The translations under genes were made by a program, and so were the position numbers. Shown here one piece after another: positions 36,301 to 47,521 of a DNA stretch of 64,000 bases. The notes below the pieces were generated by a model that was given only the letters and a program-made list of their open reading frames with translations, was not told where the DNA came from and did no database searches. The DNA is from Antedon mediterranea (Eukaryota > Echinodermata > Crinoidea > Comatulida > Antedonidae), in assembly GCF_964355755.1 (NCBI RefSeq), contig NC_092670.1:36195795-36259794 (forward strand). Reading direction: 5' to 3'. Numbering within the stretch: position 1 is the first letter of the stretch; every line of letters begins with the position of its first letter.

Positions 36301-37276
36301 GGGGCGATATATGATAGGGCCTATGGGTTAAGTACTGTAAACTGTGTAAATGAATAGGTGTCATTATATTGGCTAATGATTAGAGTATCTAAACTTGATA
36401 CAGCTGAATTAACGAAAATTTAATCAAATCAAATATGTTTTGCGTTGCCTGTGTAATATCGTATATAGAACAAATACAAATTTAACGCTTAATTGCTAAT
36501 TCAAAACGAACGAGAATTACGCGTCATAGACTATGTAAACAAAAGTAAATTAACTCAATGAATGGCAATTATATGCACCAGTATATCGACTAGCAATTAT
36601 AACCTGTTATCGTATAACAACACATTAAGAATATCTACTGTATAGTATTAAATGAAATATAAGATCAGTACGTTTACTTACAATAAAGGTCGCATTTATT
36701 TTGATTCAAGCACGACAACTACGTACAGTACCAAACTTGCCATGTGGTTGCTTCTTAATGTATAATAAATACGCACCACCTGGAAGTTGTATGCAAATTA
36801 GACAAAAGCTGATCGTTTTTGCATAACGTACGACTTATTCAAAATAGTATGTACGCCGGCCGGGATGCGATATTTTCTATGCGATAGTTCCTATGGAGAC
36901 CACTTCATGAAACGTCACAAAATAAACATGAATATTCAACAGTTATATCCATAAGGTGTGACGTAAGAATTTAGCTAATTACAATCTGCTAAATGCAAAC
37001 GCTTTCTGTCGAGCCGTCTGTGTAGTCAAGTGGATCAGACTATGGACGTTTTACATAGTGAGAGATTATTTAGAGGGTTAGGTTTAGTTATATTTAGAAA
37101 GTAGTTCGGCTATCTTTCACATAAGGGATCCCCAACATATGTACGGAAAAAAAATCGCGGTTTTCAAACGTTATAACTTCGTCGTTGTGTACCTCATTTG
37201 AAAATCATATAAAATGACTAATTTTTGTTTTGTTTTCTTATAGGACTTCATGTTCTTTGAACACCAAGACAACTAA
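30301..37276 (+). CDS. Phospholipid scramblase (PLSCR1/2-like)
   Basis: Nine coding exons: 30301-30315, 31208-31388, 31713-31790, 32223-32299, 33367-33497, 34156-34276, 35006-35108, 35775-35833 and 37244-37276, giving 798 nt and 265 aa. A Pro-rich head (GTPPGPPVPPAPG) is followed by the scramblase barrel: CPPGLEYLASLDQILVHQ, ESSCLMRNCCHQDRGF, a palmitoylation-type Cys cluster KCCAGCCWCANADCC, and GPCCPCQAICC. The C-terminus is the membrane helix LKAALIGGTFLIDFMFFEH. Scramblases move phospholipids between leaflets on calcium rise and have nuclear and antiviral roles in vertebrates. In the calcium motif (human DADNFGIQFPLD) this protein has KANNFSVQFPRD, losing two acidic positions. Introns 4-7 hold several MITEs. 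Confidence 0.93.
31012..31090 (+). repeat. Dispersed repeat with GGTC tetramers, copy 1
   Basis: TACAGCTCACTATGTCGGTC with tandem GGTC and then GTAAACACTAACTTGAGCA. An inverted copy lies at about 52489-52560. In scramblase intron 1. Confidence 0.6.
31925..31960. repeat. Short fold-back palindrome (GGAGTTGT / ACAACTCC)
   Basis: GTATACGCAGGGAGTTGT and TACAACTCCCTGGTATAC form nearly perfect arms. Similar in plan to the palindromes at 29171 and 58193. Confidence 0.8.
33144..33345. mobile_element. MITE family B, copy B4 (second subtype)
   Basis: AAGCTTGGTTCCCACTTGCG at left, AGTGGGAACCACGCTTTA at right. The interior (CGCCTGCGTGAAATCAAACC, TTGCGTCGTCGGTTCCCACT) matches B8 in inverse orientation. 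Ends about 20 bp before scramblase exon 5. Confidence 0.87.
33936..34092. mobile_element. MITE family B, copy B5 (degenerate)
   Basis: Left end GCGATTCCCACTAGAGACGC and right end TCCTAGTGGGAACCAAGCTT with the CCAATCACAAGCGATG core, diverged and shortened. In scramblase intron 5. Confidence 0.75.
34337..34690. mobile_element. Two joined degenerate MITE family B copies (B6, B7)
   Basis: B6 (34337-34474) has a worn left end AAACTTGGTTCCCCAATC and a good right end TAGTGGGAACCAAGCTTAA. It runs straight into B7-like sequence (CGCAACACAGCGACGTAACG to CCTACTGGAAACCAAGC, then a further half-core to 34690). Probably nested or tandem insertions in scramblase intron 6. Confidence 0.7.
34716..34893. mobile_element. 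CAGTGGC-ended element, copy 2
   Basis: CAGTGGCTGTAACACAGAGG at left and ATATCCGCGACTG at right; shares CCTGGTTTAGGAACCGC and CATATCTTAATGCCTCTG with the copy at 191-388. In scramblase intron 6. Confidence 0.5.
35250..35632. mobile_element. MITE family A, copy A12, with amplified right end
   Basis: A normal copy ends at about 35377. Its last 51 bp (ACACATCACATGTTGTTGTC through GTAGACAGAGCTTT) is then repeated five more times to 35632. Units alternate between GTGTA(G/A)AC and GTGCAGAC, so the growing unit was a 102-bp dimer. The array is open in one frame (repeat HITCCCHITFDSADRAL) but this is not a gene. In scramblase intron 7. Confidence 0.9.
35846..35991 (+). repeat. Short tandem repeat, about 2.8 copies of about 53 bp
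   Basis: AGAATTTGTAATGTTCCGG and CGCCCCGTACTATTGCGTG recur in scramblase intron 8 just after exon 8. Confidence 0.8.
35991..36601 (+). repeat. Pair of 101-bp direct repeats, 510 bp apart
   Basis: 35991-36091 and 36501-36601 share TCAAAACGAACGAGAATTAC through CAGTATATCGACTAGCAATT with few differences. The interval contains no recognised element. Confidence 0.8.
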
Positions 37277-37386
37277 AGATGTACGTCATTTTCGAACGCG
37301 ATTTTAAAGTCAGCCGGACGATAGGGTATCCTTGTGTGATTGTTATATTTTCTACTTCATAATATCTATCAGTTCATAAAACTTCG

Positions 37387-37392
37387 AATAAA
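37387..37392 (+). terminator. Probable scramblase poly(A) signal
   Basis: AATAAA lies 111 bp after the scramblase stop codon. Cleavage site not determined. Confidence 0.5.
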
Positions 37393-38455
37393 AATATTAA
37401 AATAGTGATTTGAAGGCCATGTTTTTTAAACGTTCGTCATTAGGACGGATGTCAATATGATTATTTAGTGCGAGTTTACATCTGCTAGCCTGAAGACAGG
37501 TGGTAACTGTTATGCAGATTTTAGTACTTTTAATTGCATGAATGGTAATTAGTTAAAACATTCAAACATTCAAGCGAAGCGAACAGATGAACATGCATAC
37601 AGGCAATTCGGCGTTCTGGTAGCTTGGCGTGATCGCATAAGCTACTATAAAGCCGAGTAGGCTGTGCGCATGCGCATATTGTTAGGCTCGACTGCTTCGT
37701 CTTCTTGCAATCCAAAAGTCCTTCGTAAACAATGAACAAACTGAATTATATTGAATTGTGGCTCGGTGGTGAAAAAGCAACATGCTGTTATACCAAAGAA
37801 TTTTGGTTTAAAGATGTATGACCCCCAAAAACATGAAAAATGAAGATTAATTTAATCAGACTTTGAATAGGTTATTTTGTAGTTTTAATCAATTTAATCA
37901 CTTTCATAGAAAAAAATGAAAATAAAATAAAACAAAATGGTTAAATTCAACCAAAAATCCATTGGCTGGCAGCCAATTGGCAGACTATTTTTTGCTTTAA
38001 ACTACATTTTTTCAGGTAAATCATTTTTTTATTATGTGACATCAAAATGGCATACCGTATTCAACCAAAAATGTTTTCAGAATTATTTTTTACAGGAGAA
38101 AAATACATCTTTAAGCCATATGCCACAGTATCTTGGATATGCCACCACCATATGCCACAGTATCTTGGATATGCCACCAAAACTGGCTTAATGAAACGTA
38201 GCCTAGAAAGCAACTACAGTATAAGTAGTCAGTGATAATAGCTGTAGAAATTTATATATACCAAATATTTATCGGCAGGAATTCGTTGTAATATTCCTAT
38301 TGCATTTCATATGTTGGAGTTGTTAGGTTTCTTGTATATCTTAACCTGAAATGAATTTGTATGTAAATGTTAGAATATAGAAATGTGGTATTATTAAAAC
38401 ACTTTTTTCGATTGTTTAATGTGTTGTGTTCGACAATATTCGTTGATTTACTTGT

Positions 38456-38652
38456 TAAAGCGTGGTTCCCACTAGAACGCAACGCAGCGGCGTATCGACG
38501 CAAAGTGCTGTATTGCGTAATCACAAGTGGGAACCGACGACGCAAAAGTGCTTCCAACATCGTAGGTTTGATTTCACGCAGGCGGTGGAGAACACAGTAA
38601 TTGGAAGGACATTTTCTTACGTTGCGTAGATCGCGTCGCTAGTGGGAACCTT
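38456..38652. mobile_element. MITE family B, copy B8 (second subtype)
   Basis: AAAGCGTGGTTCCCACTAGA at left, CGCTAGTGGGAACCTTATA at right. Its interior is the inverse of B4 (GTAATCACAAGTGGGAACCG, TTTGATTTCACGCAGGCGG). Confidence 0.87.
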
Positions 38653-40241
38653 ATACAAAAGAGCAGCAGCAATGTACCGGAGCTCGTATATGTTCCGAGT
38701 TGATTACAACGTACTATCGGTCTCAGTGCCATTGGTACTTTCATGTAGGCCTACCTCTTGTATTTAACTCCCCATCAAGTATCACCATTGCGTTGATGAA
38801 TTTGAAAAGAAATAGGTTTTTTAAACTACTCGCATCAAAAAATGTGCACATTAAATCAATTCATGTTTTTAAATTACAAATCACCAATTATAAGTCTTGC
38901 CTCTTGTACAAAAATGAAGTTTTTTGGACAAGTGGTTCTCGAGAAAATGCAATTTCAGTTTACTTAATACTTTAAGACTGCTCGCCGGCTTTTGAAAAAT
39001 TCTGTCCTATCTTTTAACACTAGCAGGTCTGAAAAGTATACTAAAAAGTGGTTCAGAATTGGGACCATGGTCATTTAATGGAATGGTCCTTGACCACATA
39101 TCTATCTGTATATTCATTTTGGTAAAGATCTTGTAATTACTTTTTTAGTAATCCTGCTAACAAACAAACAGACAGACAAACACATGCGATCGATTACCAA
39201 TACCTCCTTGGCGGAGGTAAATAACTCTTCATTGACAGCTTCATGAAATATACACAGACAGTAAGCGTTACGAGAATGCATTATTTTAATAATAATATTA
39301 TTAATAGAACAGTATTAAGGCATCGTGTACAGTTGTTTAAAATTGAAACAGAAACAAGTTAGTTTCCATTGTATAGCTTTATAAAAAAAGGTGTTTGTTT
39401 GTGTACTATAAATGAAGAAATTGCAAACGCTCTAGTCTATAAATTCAGTTTCATTATATCCAATGGAAAAAAAACAACCAAAAAACATCATTTTTTGTTA
39501 ATGTCAATGCATGTTACATTAAATCGAATCTGGCAAAACTACACATTGAATGAAGATCTGCGTAAAGTCCACAATTCCGTATTTATAACGGTGCTCTGAA
39601 ATAGTGTATAGAGCGTTTGTGACGTCATTTTTTCAACCAGGATACTAATTCACTACAAATTGATCTTAGCTGTTCTTGCCTGTAACAGATTTGTGCGATA
39701 TTGCATCTCTATAATGTCGACATGGACTTTAAATATTTAAATCACATACATGTTCGGTACAATTATCTCGGTACTGTACCTATTTCCGAAGTAGGCCTAT
39801 CATCATAGGAATATTTTGGTTATACAATGTTGCAGTGCACAATGTCTCTAGTACGTAGTAACCGTATCCTTAACATGGGTCTTACATGATCATTGTAACC
39901 AACACATGTGATATGAATGAGATGCTGTATGTATTACGAAATATTCCTATGGTACTTCGGAAATATATAACATGTGGAATCGGGTGTTGGGGTGGCGCCT
40001 GTGGATTTGGAAGTCAACTTCTATTAACAAAATCAGGCCCATGTATGATCATGGCATTTATGGGCAATAAAAAAATGTTCAATAATGATCTTGCCAATCC
40101 AATGACTGAATCCAGAATCACCGAGATGTCCAATGGTCAGCAGTTGTAAATGACCAATTTAATATAATTTCAGTTTGGAATACGGGTCCATAACATAGGT
40201 ATTTCAGAAAAAAAAGTTTAGTTTTACAATCAGTGTTCGTT

Positions 40242-42638
40242 CTATTTTTGAAACACACTTATCCAATCGTAACGATATTTTCGAATACAATTACCCAAAT
40301 GATCCAAAACATAGACACATCCCTCGTGCGTTAAGGCGATGCCACTGACAAAGTTCGCATGCGCGTCAAGCGGAAGGTGAGCTGAAATCAGCTTGTCATT
40401 AGTTTGCTTTTTACCTTCTACATGGAACTGAACAATGCGTTGACTATCGGCCATTCCTGATCCATCTCTGCTGTGACCACGTGCCATGACCGTACCGTCG
40501 AGCGGGACAGTGATTGATACCCAGCGTACATGTCTGTCCACGGGTATTGAGTGTAGACTTCTTCCCGCTTTATCAAGGTGCTGAATTCTGTTATTTCCGA
40601 CATCAAGAACGAAAAGCGTATCTCGAACGTCAACTCTAATGTCTGTTGGGTGTTTGAATTTCCCGGGTATCGATCCTTCACCGCCGATTGTACTCATCAG
40701 AACGTCCGAACCGGGGTATGGTGTGCCGCAATCGTCATCATTGCCTTTAAACGTGTATACTACATGATTTGAATAATCACTCACGTATATGCGTCCTTTA
40801 CTGCAAGTAGCAAGACCACGAGGGTCACATGATCCCCTACGTTTTACCTTAAATCGTTTTAACAGCTGTCCGTTCATGTGTAGAACCTGCAAGAGGCCGG
40901 TTTCGTAAAACAGCAAGACAAGGCGGTTCAAGCAGTGATCATAAGCGATTCGAGTCGGGCCGCTATCAATGCCAGGGATTTCAATATCACCGAGATATTT
41001 ACCATGCAGGTTAAACCTCTGTAATCTTTTATTCTCCTCCGTGTCTGTAACAAGGAGTTCTCCTGACTCTGTAACCGCCAGATCAGAGAACGATGAAGAC
41101 CCTGGCGGACTGTCTTCCCCGCCTATCTGAAGATGGTCTGCAATTGATATGTCAAATGGTTTTTCAATTTTTTGGCCATGTACTGATAAAATAATTCTAT
41201 GTCTACCTTTCTTCTTTGTGTAAAATGTCACATTGAACGAATTGTTGTTGCCGTCTACCTTGAGATCGGCATATTCGCCGTCTGGTGTTAGGATTTTGGC
41301 GCTGATGTCTCTCAAAGTGAGAAAACTAGAACCAGTGCACGAAGCCTTGATATTTACTTTGCAGCGACCTCCTACCCAAGCCTGACTTCTCGAGACCATG
41401 TCAATTTTGGTCGTAGAAATTGTATAAGGACTTTCCGGTAGTTCTTCTTCAAATACATACAAATGCATAATATACTCGCCATCACACGAAGGCTTGAATG
41501 TGACCTGATAACAACCATTATCCATATCTGCTACGATGGCTTCAGTCGGTGTTTTGTCAGGTGTGATCAGAGTGGCCCTGATAATGTCACCACCAGTGAG
41601 ATTCTTTTCTCCCATATAGTCTGTTGCTTGTATTGAAATTATGCATTTCTCTTCAACAAACGCTGGACCGATATGCACTGTACACCTACTCGGTGCGGTC
41701 TTCGTATCAAATTGAACTGTAGAATTCATGCTAGCAGATTTTATATTTTGCATCAAGTTTTTTCGTATGAAATACTGTCGGTATGGCATTGCGTCAGGAG
41801 CTTCAAGTGGCGTTCCAGAGTTCTGTTCAATCTCTGACATTGACTCTGTTAGATAATGGCATAACTTGGCACGAACAAACTGTGTTTGTGATTTAAACGC
41901 TTCATCCGCGTCTATCTCATGACATTCTATAGTATCGATTTGAAGTTTTAATACCTTCTGAGCATGCGTAAGCTCTGCTAAAGGTAAGGCGGAAGCAGAT
42001 TTTACTTCTGAAACTAACTGATCTTCGTAGTCTTTCAACCATTTGCGACAGTCGCGAAACTTGTCCTTTATGGCTCTCATGTCTGCTTCGGTAGCACTCT
42101 TAACGGTTTCCAGCGCTGTCGTAACCGACTGTTGTACGTTTATTAACCGTTCCTTCTCCACTTGCATCCTATTTAATCGCATATTTGTCTCTGATCGTAT
42201 CTGCTCTTCGAACGTTTGTAAGTTTTCGACGCTATGTGAACCATTCGAGTGTAAACTGTCTGCGCAGATTTTGCAGAGTCCTTCTCGACATGTTTTACAA
42301 TATTCAGTAATTGGCATATCACCATGCAATCCACAAACCTTCCCTGGGTCGTTGTCTGTCCCGTTCCAAACAGGTTGCATCATAACGTATTGCGATTGCG
42401 GCCGCTTGGCGGCACAATCAGGACAGTCAACTGTCCGCGTGCCGTCATCAGTAAGTTTGTCTATACACTGTTCGCAAAATGTATGTCCACATTTTGGTAT
42501 TACGGTGGCAATGTTTGCATTGTCGTCAAACATCTTGTAGCATATCTTGCAGACACATGACGGCATCATGCCGCCGCCTGGGAAACACTGTATTGGTGGG
42601 GACTCCATAGTCAAATTCAAAGCGTCAATCGAGCACAA
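40242..42638 (-). CDS. TRIM-NHL protein (RING, B-box, coiled coil, two filamin-like repeats, NHL)
   Basis: One uninterrupted 798-aa reading frame; a second in-frame Met at residue 11 could also start it. RING: C30-C33, C50-H52, C55-C58, C72-C75. B-box: C102, H105, C114, C117, C122/C125, H130 and H135. A coiled coil spans roughly 140-240. Two filamin-type Ig repeats follow (about 335-425, ending CYQVTFKPSCDGEYIMHLY; and about 430-510, with FNVTFYTKKKGRHRIILSV). The C-terminal part (about 515-798) is an NHL beta-propeller (VTESGELLVTDTEENKRLQR, KFKHPTDIRVDVRDTLFVLD, GCVYVLDHLGNCIRKY). The family are ubiquitin ligases that often bind RNA. TRIM2/3/71 carry one filamin repeat, so two is unusual; orthology is unassigned. 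A probable 5' UTR acceptor lies at 42740. Confidence 0.92.
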   Translation of the reverse strand: MCSIDALNLTMESPPIQCFPGGGMMPSCVCKICYKMFDDNANIATVIPKCGHTFCEQCIDKLTDDGTRTVDCPDCAAKRPQSQYVMMQPVWNGTDNDPGKVCGLHGDMPITEYCKTCREGLCKICADSLHSNGSHSVENLQTFEEQIRSETNMRLNRMQVEKERLINVQQSVTTALETVKSATEADMRAIKDKFRDCRKWLKDYEDQLVSEVKSASALPLAELTHAQKVLKLQIDTIECHEIDADEAFKSQTQFVRAKLCHYLTESMSEIEQNSGTPLEAPDAMPYRQYFIRKNLMQNIKSASMNSTVQFDTKTAPSRCTVHIGPAFVEEKCIISIQATDYMGEKNLTGGDIIRATLITPDKTPTEAIVADMDNGCYQVTFKPSCDGEYIMHLYVFEEELPESPYTISTTKIDMVSRSQAWVGGRCKVNIKASCTGSSFLTLRDISAKILTPDGEYADLKVDGNNNSFNVTFYTKKKGRHRIILSVHGQKIEKPFDISIADHLQIGGEDSPPGSSSFSDLAVTESGELLVTDTEENKRLQRFNLHGKYLGDIEIPGIDSGPTRIAYDHCLNRLVLLFYETGLLQVLHMNGQLLKRFKVKRRGSCDPRGLATCSKGRIYVSDYSNHVVYTFKGNDDDCGTPYPGSDVLMSTIGGEGSIPGKFKHPTDIRVDVRDTLFVLDVGNNRIQHLDKAGRSLHSIPVDRHVRWVSITVPLDGTVMARGHSRDGSGMADSQRIVQFHVEGKKQTNDKLISAHLPLDAHANFVSGIALTHEGCVYVLDHLGNCIRKYRYDWISVFQK

Positions 42639-43664
42639 TATGGAATATCAACAGCAGTTCTTAGTTCTCGTGCCTTCAAACCAGGTTTACAATATCATAC
42701 ATCATCTTTCATGTTGAACGTTGCTAGAAAATCCTCTTCCTACAAAGAAAATGGAAAATGTTTAGAGATAATAATTCTACATCTAAATAGGAAATGATCA
42801 GACTGTTACTATTAAAAAACATTTTTACTCTCTCTGGATAAAATATCTAAAACTGGGGAAAGTGAAACAAATTTCCATTTACATACAAATTTTTAATAAA
42901 TAATAGGGTCTACTTTTGCAATCTGAAGGTTTTTTCCTCAAACATACAAAAGAAAGATTGAAACCAATCTTGCGTAACAAATGTAATAAAGGACGATTGT
43001 CTGGCCACGAGGAAACTCGCCAATTATGGAATAAAATACCCCATATGAGCTATTAGTCAGTTGTGAAATATAATGTTTTTCAAACCTTGAAACCACTACA
43101 ACCCAAACTACAACGATAACCACGTAGGCCTACAAAAAAGTATGAATTTCACGAGTTTTTAATTCTCAGTTCTCAAAATCAGTTGTTTCTGATACTGTAC
43201 GCCTAACCTATCTGGGTATAACACATGTTTTACAATGCATTAAAAACCATGTTCGTCCCATCCCTCTACTAAAACATGCCTTGCAATGTAGGCCTATCCA
43301 ATAATCGAAATCGAAAAACAAATGTGGAACACGATATCGAGTTAGTTCAAATTGTTTGTTGTGTAAAACAACAATTCTAGGAGATTCAAAACTCGGCGTT
43401 GACAGAACGAGTATGCCTCTATAAGCCTACCAACAAATAACTAAAACTGCTTAAATATGATGTTTGTATAATAAATAAATAATTTACCGATTTCACGCTA
43501 CACTTTTTAATATATGCGCATGCCCTCAAACCGGACATCCTAGGCTTGGCTTTATTACGCACGTACTAATTACAAACGGAAGCAGAGTTCTCCTGGGAAT
43601 GTGTATTAAAAAAGGTTAAAGTTGCATATGCCCCATTTTCTTAATACAAGATAATAAAGTTTAT

Positions 43665-43870
43665 TGGAGCTGTAGCTTGTTGATTAACGTGCTTGCCTTC
43701 CAATCATAGGGTACGGGTTCAATCCTCACCCAGTGCCAGGGTTGTAACTCACGGCTTTTTCACCTCAAATGAGTCTTAGTTTATAAGCACGATACATTAT
43801 CAAATAGTTTATCCATCTTATAATTGGATAGTTGCTCGCTGTTGATGATGCGGACGAAAAAACAATACAT
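43665..43870 (+). mobile_element. tRNA-derived SINE, copy 1
   Basis: GGAGCTGTAGCTTGTTGATT (A-box region) and GGGTTCAATCC (B box) are spaced as in a tRNA promoter. A tail region shared with copy 2 follows (GCCAGGGTTGTAACTCAC, GTTTATAAGCACGAT). Ends near an A-rich tail. Confidence 0.75.
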
Positions 43871-45496
43871 TATCTATCTATTTATTATCATTAGGCCTAC
43901 CTTCCTATAGGGTTCTATTCTTTCTATTCATCATAATATAGCAACAATTCTAATGTAACTAATGACTTAGACTACAGTCATATCATATTCTTACATGGGA
44001 TGCAGGATACAGATTGTTAGACATTTTATGATATTTGACATTACAGTACCGGAGGCGTACCGACTACCGGCGGAGGATCCAAATAAATTCTCACACAAGC
44101 TACTTAATATCATGACACATCACCAAGCATTATAATCAAACCTCTTACCTAATATGACCAAGACTGAGGAGAGGGGACCGGACTCTAATTAGAAATCAGT
44201 TCTCCTACTGGAAAAACAAACCATCACATTTCCTAGCCCATGATCTCAATCCTATAACCGGTGGACATCCAAGTAAAGTATCTGATTACATGTTCAAACA
44301 CGTTCAAATTAGGTCTATATTCTTACATATAAAATCTGAAGACATCTTATACTCTACGTCCTATGCGATTGGCACCTATATTTAGATTGAGGTAGGCCTA
44401 CAGCAGTTATAATTTACAAGTACTCGAATCACGGAAGTAATGCCCAATTATAGGTATAATATAATTTCCTTTGTATCATAAGCGACGTGACTGAAATGGT
44501 TAACCCTATATATTGTCAACAATGAGAAATCAAGATCCTCCAAACAACCGGATTTCATTCACATACAATAACAGCGATTGTTGGGAAATCCCCCACTATT
44601 TATTATAGGTATTTTAAAGTTGCCAAAAGGCGGAATACACAACACGTATATGGGATATGTTTCATGTGTTCGTCACAACCACAATGAAGGAAAAAAGAAA
44701 GTACAATTCACCATTAATAAGTTTAAAAAATCGAGTCATGATTCCATATAAAGACTAAACTTGTTAGCATACAATATTCTCATTGAAACTGATATACTTC
44801 AGGTGGTTAGTTATTAATCGGATCAAGGATGGTAAAATGACTAAACTATTGTTATTTTTCTATAGGCCTATGTGGGTTCATTCCAATTACATCAAATATT
44901 TATAGGTTATTTTCTTCTATCAAAATTGAAGTTAACACACACTATTTTTTATGAAATTATACAAAATACAAATCACAAAATGGTAAACATGGCAATCAAA
45001 TTATTATAAATTATATGCAAATTAGCCTATACCAGAAAGTAAAATCAATTAAAAGTCCCAATTGAAACTTCTGTTAGTAAAGCAATATTAACATACACAT
45101 AATATACAAAAATGTTTTAAAAAGTACTATTAAACGATCGTTTAATAGTGCGTACATATTGCACGCCATGTGACCCACAATCGTCCAATCGAATGACAGG
45201 AATTTATTCATGAGGTGTTATATAAAAACATTAACATGGCAAAGGGAAATTAATTATTATAAAATACAACAAACTGCTTGAAAAGATGGAACCGTAATGT
45301 TTGATAATTAATGGAAACCCGACAGTGCTTTAGTTTAAACTCACATGCACAGTTTTATATTACGTGATGATTCTCATACACTGTTTGCGTAAAGCTTATA
45401 AGAATTTCGGACTATAGCGCAAAGAGGAAAGGTTTATAATCCCCTAAATGGAACTAAAACCGCATACTGTACTACTGTTTTATTTTCATCTATTAT

Positions 45497-45965
45497 ATGA
45501 ACAAGACTTTATACGGTACTATGTAAATCCCATAAATTCTACACACGCATTTACAAAATAGCTACTAAAATCCATCATTGCAACCCCCCACGAGAAACTT
45601 ACAATCACCAATCGCTACAACAATAATTAATGCTACTAGTTTTGCATTATATTATTCTTGCCTATACTGTACTTTCATACTTTACAATTATTACACAGTG
45701 GCTATATAAATCGAACGATTGATTGATTGATTGATTGATTTATATTGTACTATCTAACCCCCAGAAATTCTACCATGCATTTACAAAGACATGGAGTAAA
45801 GAAGTAGTTAATAAAATATATCGTTGCAACCCCCACGAGAAACCTACACTTACACAATTGCTACATAATAATGAATGCTATTTGTTTTGCATTATTGTAT
45901 TATTCTTTTCTATACTGTATCTACTGTATACTTACAATTATCAGACAGTGGCCATGTTCTTGGTG
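45497..45965 (+). repeat. Tandem duplication of about 225-245 bp around a (GATT)n tract
   Basis: Two diverged copies (from about 45510 and 45737) share AAATTCTACnnnnGCATTTACAAA, CAACCCCC(C)ACGAGAAAC, TTTGCATTAT and CAATTAT(T/C)A. About five GATT units sit at the junction near 45718-45740. Confidence 0.7.
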
Positions 45966-47235
45966 GTTTATAATTGTATGATCCTGTTTACGTTTTCACA
46001 TTGCATCAATTGCCGTGTAAATTCACCAAGATTCCATGAGGCTTTCTGTATCTCCCTGTGATTCATTCAAATTATACAGAGGAAATGAATTAGTGAAAAA
46101 GCGTTGAGATATGTGAGTATTTATCTAGATCTTTTAATAGCTCCACTCGTCTCACTAAATTCTAAGTAAAATGACGTTACTTCAAGTTAAGTTGATCATT
46201 ACCGTATAGTAATAATGCTTAATGTTTTTTAATGTTTATATTTCAAAAGGTCATTATAAAAATTTGGCATATGTGTTTGTTCATTAATGTATGTATGAAT
46301 AGGCGTGATTATACAGAAAGTCTCAATAGCATAGAAACTAATTTATCGTGTAAACCAATACGTGTTATGTGTTATTCTGTGTATCCTAATTCGTGGTTTT
46401 TAATCTTGGTCAAAGTACAGTGCAAACACGTCCTATAATCCTACTTTTGACGTATAAAGAGCTTTGTCCACACTGCATCAATTTGTGAACCGATTCAACT
46501 TTTAACTTTTTATGATGAGCATTGCATGAACGTTAAAAGCGTAATAAAAACATTTATTTAAATTTCCTAGAAATGTGTAATAAGCAGTTCGTATAAACGT
46601 GTTTATCTTTCAAAATGTCTTCTTGAAACACTTCCCTAATTTAATTTTTAAATAATTATGCTAATTACCTGTGAAATCTTAAAAAGTATAACTCTTCTCA
46701 CAATATACTCTGTAATAAAAGAAAGGCACGGTTATTATTTGAAGGATTTAATAGCAAATATTTACAATTAGTTATATATTCGTTCATTATCGGAAATAGG
46801 AAAGAAATTCCACTTACCGCACTTTCCGACCGGAGAAAAAGTTTTTGTCCAATATGCTTGCTATCAAACAAATCGATTCTGACGAATAGTATATTCGTAT
46901 GCCTTCCGCCTGCTTTGGCATACAATAGAGTGCGAGTGTATAGATTCATCCTATAGAATAATATTGGTCTGAAATATCTTTAAACTTTTAAAAATATGCT
47001 TTGTGTCTATACAATCACTGACGAAGAAAGCAAATAGACATGTATTGTTCGCATGGTTGGGTAGTAGATTATACCAAAATATATTTCCGGGTACACATTT
47101 TTAAAAAGTCCTACTTCCTCTCTTGGAAGTAACCGACCACCTCACACACGTATGGGACCACCATTCGTATACTTTCCCCTTCCTTAGTCACTACTCTCGG
47201 AAGCACCCGTATGGTAAGACTTTCGTCCACAAGAG

Positions 47236-47456
47236 TGGAGCTGTTGTAGCTTTGTGGTTAACGTGGTTGCCTTATAATTCCAAGTTCCAGGGTTCGTTCC
47301 TGACTTAGTGCCAGGGTTGTAACTCACGACTCTTTCAACTCCACCCCCTAACCCTCAAATGAGACTTTGTTTATAAGCACGATCAATTATAATATAGTTT
47401 ATTCATCCTGTAATTGGCAAGTTACTGTTGGATGCGTACCGTATAAAAAGAAAAAT
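47236..47456 (+). mobile_element. tRNA-derived SINE, copy 2, with target duplication
   Basis: GGAGCTGTTGTAGCTTTGTG and GGGTTCGTTCC (B box) are followed by the same body and tail as copy 1. AGACTTTCG occurs at 47217-47225 and at 47457-47465, a likely 9-bp target duplication. Confidence 0.75.
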
Positions 47457-47521
47457 AGACTTTCGGAAGCGTCCGCATATATCGGATATCTAAGATCTTT
47501 CGTAAGCGACCGACTTTCCTA

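Larger units (their letters stand above)
37277..40241. other. Convergent spacer between scramblase and TRIM-NHL genes
   Basis: Holds the scramblase poly(A) signal, MITE B8, and a two-copy 33-bp repeat near 38117-38180 (CCATATGCCACAGTATCTTG). Short open frames (37530-37739 minus, 39369-39599 plus, 39886-40149 plus) show no family motifs. The last lies antisense to the likely TRIM 3' UTR. Confidence 0.5.

Noticed and set aside
39886-40149. 87-aa plus-strand ORF with CGIGCWGGACGFGSQ
   Set aside because: No recognised family; it lies antisense to the probable 3' UTR of the TRIM-NHL gene and has no splice partner.
42043-42560. 165-aa and 78-aa plus-strand ORFs
   Set aside because: Antisense shadows of the RING and B-box part of the TRIM-NHL gene.
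43665-43740. Possible tRNA gene
   Set aside because: A- and B-box-like sequence is present, but it does not make a full cloverleaf and it has a SINE body and a second dispersed copy.
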